Shown piece after piece: positions 47,129 through 58,786 of a stretch of DNA of 64,000 nucleotides (position 1 is the first letter of the stretch; each line of letters begins with the position of its first letter). The DNA lies in NCBI GenBank assembly GCA_039621445.1, contig CP154956.1:29952667-30016666 (forward strand). Reading direction: 5' to 3'. Origin of the DNA: Euglena gracilis. Its lineage: Eukaryota; Euglenida; Euglenophyceae; Euglenales. The notes under the pieces are model-generated. The model made no database searches. It was not told where the DNA came from and saw nothing but the letters and a program-made list of their open reading frames with translations. A program made the position numbers and the translations under genes.

Positions 47129-50100
47129 GCAGGAGTACCTCCGTGACCACCACGCTGCAGGCCTGCGCTTTGCGGACGGCGTGGCGGAGGTGGCGGAGCT
47201 GCCCAGCCGGGCCGTGGGGGTGGGCCCGGGATGTTCGGTGAGCGGCGTCGACCTTCGCAACTGGGATTTTTTGGGGGACGTGGGGTGCTCGTCTCAGGAC
47301 AAGTGGTTGTGATGCAGCAATACAGCACCAAGGGCATGGACGTTGCCACAGAACAGGGGTTTGTACCCCCCCCCCAACAGCATCGCCAGCCTTGGCTGTC
47401 GCCGCTGCGGGGGGCGATGGAGCGCCACGCGGTGTTCTGGCAGCTGCAGTCCGCGGTGGGCTGCCCGGACGTCTTGCCAACCAGCGGCGACTCCCTGCCC
47501 TTCTTTGGTTTCCCACCAGGCAGGACAAGTTCCACGCCGACACATCGAACACCCACACCACCAACCCATTCGCATCGTTCCCACACCTGTGCTTAGAGTG
47601 CTAAAGGAGCATTGCACACATTCGCTCAGATGAGCACCCGTCAAGTTGCCCGATTCTGCAAGGAAGGCCCAATAATTATGGCTGCTCTTCCCGTTGAAAC
47701 CGGGGGGGGGTTGGCGAATCCTACCCAGTTTGGACCCCTTCGCGGGTGAATAACTCGGGCCTGGCGGGGAGTTGGGGGTCAAACGGAGATGATTCGGAAA
47801 CTCGGGACCAGTCGCTCGCGGAACCGCTGGGAACCGGGCCAGGATGATGGTGATCATCCGCCGTTTTCATTAACCCACCCGGGAGTGGGGGGGGCCTCTG
47901 TTTGGTGTCAACCGGAAAACGACCCAAGGCAATGTCCTTGGGTCTGTTGGGTTGGCTCCCCCGGTCTGTGAAGGGTCAAGGGAAGCCACCCCGCACCCCT
48001 GGGGGCGAGCGACGCTGAGACCAGAATCTGCGGAGTGGGATGCCCTACTGCAGCGGCGGGGTCAGGCTGGCCGTTTCCATCCGACCCCACCCTTCGGGAC
48101 AGAATTGGCCCCAAGCAAGAAGTTTTCTGGTTTTGGCTGCAGAACCCGTGTTGTCAACCAGAGGGCAGATGGCGCCAGGCCTCACCACTGAACGTTACGC
48201 GCAGGTTCAGCATTGCCAAAGCAACGGGAGCATTTTTTCGGCCCTGTCCCCTCCCCTCCCCAGGACCTGAAAACTGTATGGGTGGCGGGTGGTGGGTGGG
48301 GGGCCATGGTGGGCCCCCCCCCCCAGCCTTCACCAACAGTGGCCTGGACGGGACGCGGCGTGTGCGGACTTCCTGGCGGCCGCGTTCCGGGCGCTGGACG
48401 CCGGCGCAGAGAAGGGCCTCGGGGCAGCGGCGGCGGCGCTGTGGCGGGAGCACGCGGCCCTGGGACTGCTGGCCGCGCTGCTGCGGACCGCCGCGGGGGA
48501 CGCGGGCGGGACCCCGCCGGCGGGGGTGCTCCGCATGACAATGCCGCTCCCCCGGGCTCCGGGCTGGGGCCTGTGCTGCCCGCTTTTTGATGCCCGGCAG
48601 CGGGAATGGGGTGCCTCTCTTCCTCAACAAAGCAGCGGGAGACAGCCCCAGCCCCCTGGGCTTTGCCTGGCGGCGAGCCCCTGCCCCGCCAGCCACATTT
48701 GCGTCGCACCCTACGGCAGAGACGGAGCCGGCCGACCTCGGCCACCAGGCTGCCCCCTGTCTGTGTCGGCAGCACACCTTTGCTTAACGGTTCGCAGAAC
48801 CCCCCCCCCCGCCGTAGGGGCAGTGGCTGGAGTTTTAGTGGACCTGGGGGGGGGGTTCGCTAGCAGGGCTAGCTACTGTAAAAAAAATTTTAGTCACCGG
48901 CACGAAGTGCCGAAACTTTTTTCTCAGGCGGCCAAATTCGCACTTACGGGTTTTTTCTTTGAAATGGGCGCACTTGCACAAATTCACAATTTCTACGAAG
49001 TTTCTGGGACCCTGCACCGTGGCACACAGAGTACAGTTTATGAACTGTAACACCCCATTGTTGAGGGGATGTAACCCCAGGTGGTTTGGTATGCATTTCA
49101 GTTTGGTCAGCGACTGATGCAAAGAGGGCCAAGGGCGAGATTTGTTCAGTCGGATGTGAAACAGGTTGGAAGCACACACCCGCTGTTACCACACTTGGAA
49201 CTGGCGCTGACGTGCTGACTGAACTGGCTTGGATTCTGCAGCCGCCCGTAAGGACACACGGAGCCTCATTGCATCACGTACTACAGACTACGTCAACCAG
49301 CCATCACGCAACTGATGTGTGTTTGTTGGCGCAAATGCGCGCACAAACAAATTCTGTTTGTGGACGCATTTGCGCGCACAAAGCAAAATTTTGAAGTTAA
49401 AATGACATGTTTGTGGGCGCAAATGCGCGCACCAACCAGTTTGGGAACGTGGGATGCGGATGGTTTGTGCATGGGAGGCTACGAACAACATGTCCATGTT
49501 AAAGCACACTGATGAAAACCATGACCCTACGAGGTTTTTGAACGTGATTGGCGTGTTGGTGCGCGCATTTGCGCGGATAAACAAAAGTATGTTGGTGGGC
49601 GCAAATGTGCGCACCAACGTTTAATCGTTCACTTCAAAATGGTGTGGTTGTGCTAGCCTTAGCGCACACACAGAAAATTATGTTGGTGCGTGCAAATGCG
49701 CGCACCAGTACACATCAGTTGTACTCTCTGACGGCTGGCGAACGCAATTCCCACAAACAACGTGATGCGCGCATTGCGCAAATGAACCACATCTACCGCT
49801 GGTGTTTAACGGTTGTGTTTCCGTCACACCCTTCGACTTTGTGTTTATGCGTGCATTTGCGCCCACCAACAAAAATTGTGTTGGTGGGCGCAAATGCGCG
49901 CATAAACATGATTTTGTTTGTGCGCGCATTTGCGCCCAAAAGCTTGCGCTGTCGACAAGCGGTGTGGCAAACCCACCAAATTACTTTTCTGGACGGCCCG
50001 CTGGTTCGCGCCATCCCGGCCCCTTTGTCACACCGTTTATCAACGGTGTTAATTCATGGGGGCTAAAGCCCAACACTTGAAGGACAAGATGGACGCAATT

Positions 50101-53100
50101 GCGCGCACCAACGCAATTATGTTTGTGCGCACATTTGCGCCCATAAACACAAATTTGTCTTTCAAGGGTTGGGCTTTTTCCGCTGCGTAGTGGGTTCTTT
50201 GCCACAAAACGGGTTGTGTGGATCCCGGGGAAAAGTGGGGTGGGAGACACACGTCCTTTTCATTCCCTGCCGACCCTATTTCTTCCGACCCCTTCCAGAC
50301 ATCCCCGCATTTCCGCCTCTCCCTGCACACCCCTTGCCTGGCTTTGTTAACCACTCCCGCATTTACCTTCCTTACCCTATGCCCTTGCTGCTGGCTTTGT
50401 TACACCACACCCGCACACCCCGCACCTCCTCTCCGCTCCTCCCCAAACACACCATTTTTTTGGCCAAAGTTTCAAGGGTCACACCGCCAAAAACAGAATT
50501 TTGCACATTTTTTGCATTCTCTTGTCACCATGTTTTCAAACTCCATGGGACCATACAGCCAAAGTGAAAATTTTGGAAATTTGCGCAAATGCGCAAATCA
50601 ACATAAAAAGCTTAATTACGAATTAGGCCGCCTAAGTTTTTGGGACCCCCCAAATATGGCCAAAAATGCCCATTACAGTTGGCCGGGGCTCATCACCTCT
50701 CTGAACCCATCCTTTTTCTGCCCTACATCCCGGGGAGCAATTGTGGGGACTGGCCGGGGACCAAGCACCTATGCCGACCGCAGCCGACCACAGCCGACCG
50801 CAGCCGACCGCAGCCGACCGCAGCTTTGGTGACTGTCATAGGTAGGGTGCCGACCGCAGCCGACCGCAGCCGACCGCAGATTTTTTTTCCCCAAGTCCAC
50901 ATTTTTTGTCACACGACAGTGAGTAAGTGGATTGTTTTTTATGCAAAACTTGTGAAGTTGATGCTTTTCTGGGCAAGCATTACCACACAATGATTGGATT
51001 TTCTCCTTTGAGAGGTTTGATGTTTCAGTCTTTCATGGCATTGCAGATGTGGATTGTCTTTAAGGAGTATATTGCCAGTTCTTTTCCGTGTTTTCTGGCG
51101 CGAAATCATGGTTCTGTCCGCACAGTGGCAGAATGGGTCGCTTGGGCCAACGCTGAGGACATGGCGGATATTGTGGAGCAAGCCCCCCAATGCCAATGCC
51201 AATACCTTTTCTAACGTCATCGGTGGTTTCGTCATCCAAGAGTGGGCAAATAAGTGCCGACCGCAGCCGACCGCAGCCGACCACAGCCAACCGCGGAAAA
51301 AATATTGCCCTGACCACAGGTGCCTACCGGGGACGTCCTGCGGTTGACGTGGCGGCCTTCGTGCTGCTGCACCGCCACCGCTTCGAGGCAGAGGGGCAAG
51401 GCGCGGCGCAGCGGCTGGTGAAGTTTGTTGAGGCCAAGCCTGCCACTGTGAATGACGCCCATGGCATTGCACATGCAGTATGTGATTGATGGCTGGGTTG
51501 TTTGATAGCACCCAAAAATTTAAATTTTTGAATAGCTCTCATGTGGGGTCATTACGTAGGCTGGCCAACAAACACCCCCCCCCCCCGCCGTTTGGGGTTG
51601 GCATACCTCCAAAGCACCCTCCCCCAATAGGTAGTTCAAAATATTTCATGGAGATAGATATGTGAATGCCAGGCGGGGAGGTTGTTGCGCTTGTTGCAAG
51701 TTTGATGGCCGGTGTCAGCCTAATTTTCAGCCTAATTTTCGAAATATCTAGCAAGTGCCATACCGCCGTCCCAGGCAATCAACCCCCCCCCCCATTCATG
51801 CAATCTACCATCCACAAGAATGCCAGAAATGTTAGGATCCCAGGGATGGACTTTTCACAATACTTTACGACACTATCTTTTTTTAAACAAAAGGGTTCTC
51901 GGTGTGCTAATCCTTGGAGATACGTATTACTTGATGGATTGCTTGACAGACGTTTCGATAGGAGCTGAACGAAGAATTGCGGAAAGTGTTTGTCAAAGTC
52001 AACATTAACTTTCCGTCCCCTGGGACTGCGGGGGACCAGTCAGCCCCCTGCAGACTGCCTGGTCCCTGGGACCCCCCGAAGCCCTTGGCCCCCTGTGGCC
52101 CAGTCCGTTTCCCCTGGCCCCATCGCCTGCGGGGGTACCCTGATCCCATGTGGGCGTGCCCCCCGACTGTCACGGTGGCCGCGGCGGGCCCAGCGCGGCG
52201 GGCGCAGTGGCACGGCGTGCCCCCGACCGACGGCGCCACCGCCCGGGAGTGGGCCCAGCGGGCCGACGTATGCATCGCCGCCGCCGCGGCGGCGCTGCGC
52301 GGCGCCGGCCGGGCGCTGGCCGCGGGGCAGACCCACGCGCCAGTGTCGCTCGACGCAGTGGTGGGGGCGATGGTGGACGCCGCCAGCCGGGAGCAGCTGT
52401 GGTACGTTGGGCAGGGCCGGCGGGCGGCGGGCCTGACCCCCGACCGGGGCCCCGCCGGGTCTCCGAAGCGGTGGTTGTGGGATGGCTGATCCCACCGGGA
52501 GTACTGAAATTGAGGGAGCTTGCAGTCATAAGTCAACAATGCTGCGTGCACCCCACCAACTTTAGAAAGCGCCGTTGTGACAATTTTTGTGTATGTTTTC
52601 CACAAAATGACAATTTTCACGTTTTTGTGCTGAAATTGTTGTGCATTTGCCCCCCTCTTGGCAGCCAAGTAACGCGCTTTGACACGCAGTTTGTCGTGCT
52701 CCTTTTTTTTTAAATCTGATCCGCTCCAACCTCAATTGGCAAAAACCATTTCCAGCCGGTGTCACGAGGCTGCGGCGGGGCCCCCGCCCCGCCCTCGCCG
52801 CGGCCGTCTCCGCCATGCGGGACAGCCTGGACGCCATCCGGCGGGTGGCGGGGGACGTGGGGGACAAGCTGGCGCTGCTGCGGGCCATCGCCACCCACAC
52901 GCGGGACAGCATGCCGGTCGTCCCGGACGTGGAGGGGCTGCGGCGGCTGGCGGAGGGCCGGGGGCACGTCGGGGGCTGCGAGGCCACGTGGAGGGGGGGG
53001 GAGGCTCCTCCTCAGGGAGCTCCTGAGAACCCCTGCCAGCCAACACAAGAGGTGCGCTGGGTGGCTGACTGCCGACGTGTCCCCGGAGCCGAGCTGGAGG

Positions 53101-53860
53101 ACGCCCAGCTGACGTTCGGGACCGCCAAGGCCGCCCTGGACGTGGTGCAGCGGCAGCGCCGGAAGGAGGACCGGCCCTGGCCCCGGGGCCTCGCCCACCA
53201 ACCGCCCGTTCATGGGCTTGTTGGGGATCCAATCACATTCCATCCCCCCGCCCCCCCCCCCATCCCCCGTGCCGCCCCCACGCCAGTCCCCAGCCTTGCA
53301 GCAGGCGGAGGAGGCGTACCGCGCTGCCCGCGACACCCTGCGGGACCTCCGCACGCGGGAGGAGGAGGCGCGCCGCCGGCTGGCGATGCTGCGCTGGCGG
53401 GGCCGTCGGCGGGGGACGACGGGGTGGGGTTTTGAACAGGAACAGCGAGGTGCACTCAGTGCGTGGCATCTGGAGCCGCTGTCAATGTCATTCCGTGGCG
53501 GAGTTGAGTCCTGTTAGTTGGTTGGTTGGGCCGTCTGTGGATCGAGGCGGTCAAATGGCAGTTGCGAGGCCATCCATGCCGGGGGGTGAACTTTGGGCTC
53601 TGCCCCTGCGGCCGCCGGCCAGTCAGCTATTTGCTCTTTGCCCCCAGCACTGGCCCATCCCTCGCCCGCAGCCCGGCCAGGGGCCAGCGCAGGAGCACCG
53701 GCCGGAGCTGCCGGTGCTGCACCCGGACCTGCAGCTGGCGGAGCCGCTCAACGCAGACGCCCTGGAGACGGTGGACGGCTTCCTCCGCCCCGGCCGCACC
53801 GTGGGGGAATACGACGGGTCCAGGCGCCGGGGGAGGGGGTGGGCGGCTCTGTGTGACTCG
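47129..53860 (+). CDS. Helical/coiled-coil exons following the kelch domain
   Basis: A series of GC-rich exons in varying frames with strong helix character, unrecognised as a family. They are at about 47129-47240 (LLQEYLRDHHAAGLRFADGV), 47385-47515 (GAMERHAVFWQLQSAVG), 48345-48540 (ADFLAAAFRALDAGAEKGLG, then LWREHAALGLLAALLR), 51320-51480 (FVLLHRHRFEAEGQG), 52180-52425 (VVGAMVDAASREQLWYVG), 52760-52980 (AVSAMRDSLDAIRRVAGDVG), 53060-53200 (AKAALDVVQRQRRKED), 53290-53420 (EEAYRAARDTLRDLR, heptad-like coiled coil) and 53650-53820. Several begin after AG and end before GT. They lie between the kelch and kinase-like parts on the same strand without an obvious stop plus new start, so they may belong to one gene. 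Exact edges were not resolved. Confidence 0.5.
47705..47890. repeat. Dispersed repeat, copy 2 (CCTACCCAGTTTGGACC family)
   Basis: Same-order match to 29800-30060, on the same strand. It lies between helical exons of the region downstream of the kelch domain, so within a presumed intron. Confidence 0.75.
48923..50636. mobile_element. Large inverted-repeat element B (1,714 bp), inverted relative of A
   Basis: Left end CTCAGGCGGCC..ATTCGCACTTA, right end complementary to CTTAGGCGGCC..ATTCG. The left 250 bases match the reverse complement of the right part of element A, and the right end matches A's left end, so the two copies lie in opposite orientation. The interior has repeated TGCGCGCATTTGCGC palindromes (for example 49330-49440, 49560-49620, 49855-49935, 50090-50150). 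No transposase seen. It sits in an intron between helical exons. Confidence 0.75.
50770..50880. repeat. 10-bp GCCGACCGCA tandem repeats, array 1
   Basis: Two blocks of GCCGACCGCA units separated by a short unique piece, within an intron just right of element B. The same unit recurs at 51254-51295. Confidence 0.85.
51254..51295. repeat. 10-bp GCCGACCGCA tandem repeats, array 2
   Basis: Four units of GCCGACCGCA with minor changes, immediately upstream of the exon that begins after CCACAG at about 51319. Confidence 0.85.
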
Positions 53861-54129
53861 ATGGCAGCTTGAAGAGGTCTACCCAGGGATTGACTGGGGC
53901 AGTGGTCCATCTGGATGCCAGTGTGCAAGGAAAGAATGCCGACGATGGGATGAAGCACCTGGCCCTGTGCTGCAGACACGTTCACCGACTGGAGGCCACG
54001 TGCCTCCCTCCGGTGGTCGGCTCCCCCCCGCAGCCCCGATGTGCCGTGGGGATGATGCTTGCCTTCACCCCCCCCATCTCCACACGGCCCATGCTTGCTC
54101 TGAGCACGTAGTAACTACCCTCCTCCTGG

Positions 54130-57100
54130 ACTCCCCCAAGCTGGCCCCGGCCCCTGCGGGCGACGCAGCGGGTGCACCTGCACGACGGCACGGGGCTGCG
54201 GGCGCAGTACGAGGGGCAGCCGTGCTTCCTGAAGGAGTTCGCGGTGCTGGACTCCACTGCATTCAAGGCGGAGGTGCGGCGGCTCGTGCGGCTGCGCCAC
54301 CCGCACCTCGTGGCGGTCACCGCGGTGCTGGACTGCGACGGGCGCGCCTACCTCGAGCTGCCGCCCCGGCCCGAGGCTGCCAGGCAGTCCATCCACTCCA
54401 TGCTGCTTGGGAGTTGGCTGGTTGCCATCCAGCAAGCTCAGGGTTGGGTTGTGGAGGTGCGCACTCTGATGGCTGTGTTGCCGAAATCAAAGCTACTTCA
54501 AACCATTTATAAACTGCCAGTATGGAAAAAGTTTCATTTATACACGCTCGTTCGTATGTTCAAGTGGAGCTCAGTCACTCACGTTTGGTCAAATGGATTG
54601 CCCGAGGCAAAAAGGAATTTTCCAGAAGCGCACCGCTAATCCAGTATCGCATCCCCTCACTTATTCCAGACAAACTCCTCAATCCACACCCCGCAGCCCT
54701 GGCCCCCAGCTCCCCCAGAGCATGCGGGAGTGGTCGTGGACTTGCCCACCCGCCGAGGCCATCTGCCGCCTGACGGGGCAAGTGCTACTCGCCCTCCAGT
54801 ACCTCCACGCCCGGGGCGTCGTCCATGGCGCTTTGTCTTGGCACACACCCGGCCGCCTCCCTTCCGCTACAGCTCTTTGTTATGTTATGATGTGTGTTTT
54901 GCGGTTTCGTGTGTGTTTGTGTGTGTATGTGAGTGCATGAACGTAAGTGTAAGTGTGGGTGAGTGCACGCGAACGTAAGTGTAAGTGTGGGTGGGTGGGT
55001 GGGTGGTGATGGGCGGGTTGGTGCTGTTTCGCACCCCAAATTCTAGGTATGATGAACACAGGCTCCCAACCCGCTCCGCTTCCCCATTTGGCAGGAATGG
55101 CCCGGCCATTATTACCCCGCCCCCGGAAACAGTCATGCCCGAGAACCTGTTGGGTCTCGCCCAGGAAATTGTCAGAGTCCCTGGTGCCAGCCAACCAGTC
55201 TGGTTATAGTTTCCCGGGGGGGGATTGGGATTGCAGTATGCAGCAGGGAAATTCTTCAGCCTGACCCCCACCCTACCCAGGGGAGTCCGGCCAGCCAGCG
55301 CCTTTTTTCCAGCCAGCAGCTCCCAGCCAGGCTGGGAACCTGCGCCCCCCCCAGGGGAGCGGGGGGAGGGTCGAGCGGAACTGAAGCTGGGCTGGACCGA
55401 AAGAAAAAAATTCATTCATTTTCTTCATCGCAAAGCGCTGAAAAAAAAAATCGAGAAGGAGGGAAATGGTCCAAAATGGCCGTTTTTAGTACTTTTGGAG
55501 GTTTTTTTGCCTCAAAATTTTGGTCCAGCCCAGTAGCCCCCCCTTGAACCCACCTCCTAGAGGGGGTCCAGCCAGGACCTTTTTTCCAGTCGGCACCTTT
55601 TTCCAATCGGCCGGGCCCCGGAGGGGTCCGTACAAATTTCCCTGGAAGGCAGTCGTGCAGCAGGCGGGCCGGCCGGCGGCGGTGTCTGTCACGGCGGACG
55701 GGACCCAGGCCATCCTCAGTGAGCCGGCGTTCAGCCGCGAGGCCGTCCAGCGGGCTCCGAGCCTCGCGGCGGAGCGCGACGTGCCGCCCGCCCCGGAGCT
55801 GCGCGGCGCCACCGCCGTTGCCCCCGCAGCCAGGCCAGCCCCCCCCCCCCCACCCCCGGGCTGGAGGTCACCTTTGGGCCAAGCAATTACAGGGACCCCT
55901 TCCCCCCCCCCACAGAAGTGTAGGCCGGGGCCCATCTGGTCACCGAGGTGGAGCTGAAAATGACGTTTTCCCAGGAGTTTATTTCCAAAGTGGTTTTTTT
56001 TTATGTTTGCAGGGCAGCATTTGCCGCCGCAGATAGAATGGTGCCTATCATCGGGCCGCCCTTCATAACAATCCGGAAAAATGGGCCGGTGGGTTGGATG
56101 GCGAAGAAGCTGTTTTTTTTTGAAGAAAATGAAGTGCCCAAGAATCGTGCCAGACTGTCCTGCCGGCCGCCCAGCGCTGACATGTGGGACTTCGGCTTCC
56201 TGCTATTCCTGCTGCACCTCCAGGGGAACGGCGGGCGCAACACCGTGGGGCTCACCCTGACCCTCATGGCGAGCTGGACGCCACCCGGGCCTCTGCCCCT
56301 CATGTGTGGCAATGGGCTCTGGGATCCCCTAGGGCGGGTTACGCAGTCGCATATTCCCGCAGTTCCCAATCTTTTGTGTTGTTTTTGTGTTGTTGTGTGT
56401 TGTTGTTTTTCCGGACCTTTTCTGCATTTGTACCATTTTCCCGTCCTCTGGGCACCAAAACATCACATTTCGGAGCTCATTTGCACAGTTTTCTCCCACA
56501 TTTTGTTGCATTTTTTTTTTGCAGCCGACCACATTGTTCTCCCGCCTCCTTTTCCCACCGGCAGGCGGTGGCTCGCGTTTGCCCGAGGCGATGGCGGTGT
56601 TGTACGAGCTGCTGGATGAGCAGTTCCGACAGGGGTGCTGTTAGTCTGGCTGGGCATACGGCGGCGGAGGGGGGTCGCTTTGGACATGGTGGGAGGGGCA
56701 GGTGTTAAGTGGGCGTTGGTTTTGCCCGGGGGAGGGGTCCAACCCCCCCCCCGGGCCCCTGGGGGTTCAGACCACCCCCCCCCACAGGGGCTAAAAATAA
56801 AAAACTTGCACGAAGCGAAAATTTTTGAGGAGCTTCAAAAAGTGCCCAAAATTGCGTTTTTAGGTGATTTTTTTTGTCCAAATTGGAAGGGGAAAAAAAC
56901 ATGATAAAAACACAAGTATTTTGGTTCCCTAGGGGGTCCCCGGACCACCCCCAGGAGGGGGGTCCGGGTCCACCCCCCTCCCCCCTCCCCCCTCTCATTT
57001 AATACCCTGGGGGGGAGGCCTGTCGGAACGCGGTTGGTCCCTGCCGGCCCTGGCGTCGAGGATCCGGCGCGCCGAGCGACGGCAGAGAAGACCCTGGGGC

Positions 57101-57230
57101 TGCCGTACTACACCGAGGCGGGCGAGGCGGCGGAGCCGGGGCGGAGGCGGGCTGCTGCCCGGCAGGTCTTTGCCAGCCATGGACGCGGAGGAGGTTTTTG
57201 GCGTGCGGTACCACAACTGGGAACTGGACT
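54130..57230 (+). CDS. Degenerate protein-kinase-like domain
   Basis: Exons at about 54130-54400, 54720-54840, 55650-55840, 56030-56240, 56570-56635 and 57045-57175. The N-lobe has QPCFLKEF (the VAIK-type Lys) and AFKAEVRRLVRLRHPHLV (the helix-C Glu and HPHL). The C-lobe has EAICRLTGQVLLALQYLHARG then VVHGAL, where kinases have HRDL; then RPAAVSVTADGTQAIL followed by SEPAFS where DFG is expected; PPSADMWDFGFLLFLLHLQ (subdomain IX D-x-W-x-F-G); and DPARRATAEKTLGLPYY (subdomain XI). Lys and Glu are kept, but the catalytic HRD Asp, the Mg-binding Asn and the DFG Asp are not evident, so a pseudokinase is inferred unless unplaced exons supply them. It could be the C-terminal part of the kelch protein or a separate gene. 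Confidence 0.62.
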
Positions 57231-57284
57231 TTCTGCATAAGTGTGCGTGCAGCGCGCGCCACGTGTGTGTGTGTGGAGACAGAG

Positions 57285-57285
57285 A

Positions 57286-57327
<42 letters not shown>
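57285..57327. repeat. TG-dinucleotide repeat
   Basis: About 20 TG units just downstream of the last kinase-like exon. Confidence 0.85.
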
Positions 57328-57329
<2 letters not shown>

Positions 57330-57639
57330 TTGTGTGCAAGACGTTAATGCGTGCCGTTTAGAACGTGGGGGCGTAACGCTGCCCCCAAGGGTAAGGGGAA
57401 GGGACTGGGTGTTTTTTTCTGAATTTTTAAGGAAGCCCCCCCAAATACGTCCTGAGGCAGCAGTTTTTCTTGGTTTACTTCAAGGCCCGCCCTGGAGTGG
57501 GGTGGATGTTTCACACCGTGACTCAATTCACTTTTGGGATTTGTCTGCCAGTCTGCCCGAGCCGACTTACCTTGGAAAGTTCGTTTAAGACGGCCCGGGG
57601 AGCATTTGAGGCGGTGGTGCATATGGCCGCTGGTTGCAG

Positions 57640-58510
57640 CTGATTGTCCACGGCTGCTGCGGGCGCTGCGGAAGGAGCAGCAGCAGGCCATCGCCCTGGC
57701 GCTGGACGAGGAGCTGCAGGCCTTCGAGGGCGGCACGGCCCACGCCCAACAGCGGCTGGGGCAGGGCGGCGCTGGCTGGCAGCCGGGAGCGTTGGGGGGG
57801 AGGCGACGGCACGCCGTGACAGGCAGGCGTTGGATGCAACTTGCATACCGAGCACCCAGCGGGAAACTGCCGGGCTGACCTGTCGGGTGGCAGTTTCCCC
57901 AGGGGATGAGGAATGCATTTAATGGACGTTGATGGAGAGTGCCACTGTTTCAAGTCACAAGCGGGGTGCTGGTGTGCTGCCTCCCGGTTGCGCCCCGCCG
58001 CGCCCCCCTGGTTGGGACGCCCTCTGCACGGAGGCGGCGGCGCTCCAGCGGGATGCCACCGGGCCCAGCCACGCGGCGGAGCCCCCGGCCGGCTGGCGGC
58101 AGGTCGCGGAGGACGCTGCGACGCTGGCCAGGGCTGGAGAGGATTTTCCGAAACCACATGGATGTGTGGGTGGTGGGTGGGGTGGGTCCGACCCCCCACC
58201 ACCCCTTTCCCATATATCCGACCGATTGCGCCGATTTGCGCCAATTTCAAGGTCAAATTTATCTTTTGGTGCCTTCGGCGCCAAAGGAATCGTTCTTTGG
58301 GTGCTGCCATGGTGGGTGGGGGGGGGGGTCGACCCCACCAGGTCTTCCCGTACAGCCCTGGCACTGGCAGACGCGCTGCGGCAGCTGCAGCCCCTGTGGG
58401 CCCATGCCCTGGAGGGGGCTGAGGACGTGGCAGCGCAGGAGGAGCAGGCCGTGGACGCCCCGGAGGCCGACGGGCGCCCCGGGCGGCGCTGGAGCAGGGG
58501 GGGGTGTATG
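57640..58510 (+). CDS. Helical exons downstream of the kinase-like domain
   Basis: Three GC-rich segments: about 57640-57780 (LLRALRKEQQQAIALALDEELQ), 57985-58135 (WDALCTEAAALQRDATG, then VAEDAATLARAGEDF) and 58345-58490 (ALADALRQLQPLWAHALEGA). All are helix-forming with heptad-like spacing. No family recognised. Frames differ between segments, as expected of separate exons. They probably continue the large gene. Confidence 0.4.
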
Positions 58511-58786
58511 CAAGTTGACTGATTTGCGCAATCCAAACTCCGTAAAATTTGAGACTTCGACAAAAAAAATCGCATTGCATATTTTGAGGTGCTTGTGTTG
58601 TGTTCCCCGCCCAGCTGGAGCTTGTAACGGACGGGCAGGGTTTTAGAACCGTTTACTAGAGACAGTCTTCCGCAGAGAAGCCCCACAGCCCCACAACCCC
58701 ACACTCCCCCCCCCCCGCACTTTTTGGTGGGGGGTGGGGGGTGAGTGGGGGGTCGGGGTGTTGCTTTCGGGACCTTGCCCCACCGT

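Noticed and set aside
46620-47586. Long - strand frames (about 300 residues)
   Set aside because: Shadow frames of GC-rich kelch and helical exons; no motif, and the + strand explains the composition.
52710-53354. - strand frame of 214 residues
   Set aside because: Antisense to helical exons with GC-rich codons; Pro/Gly/Arg-rich and no recognised domain.
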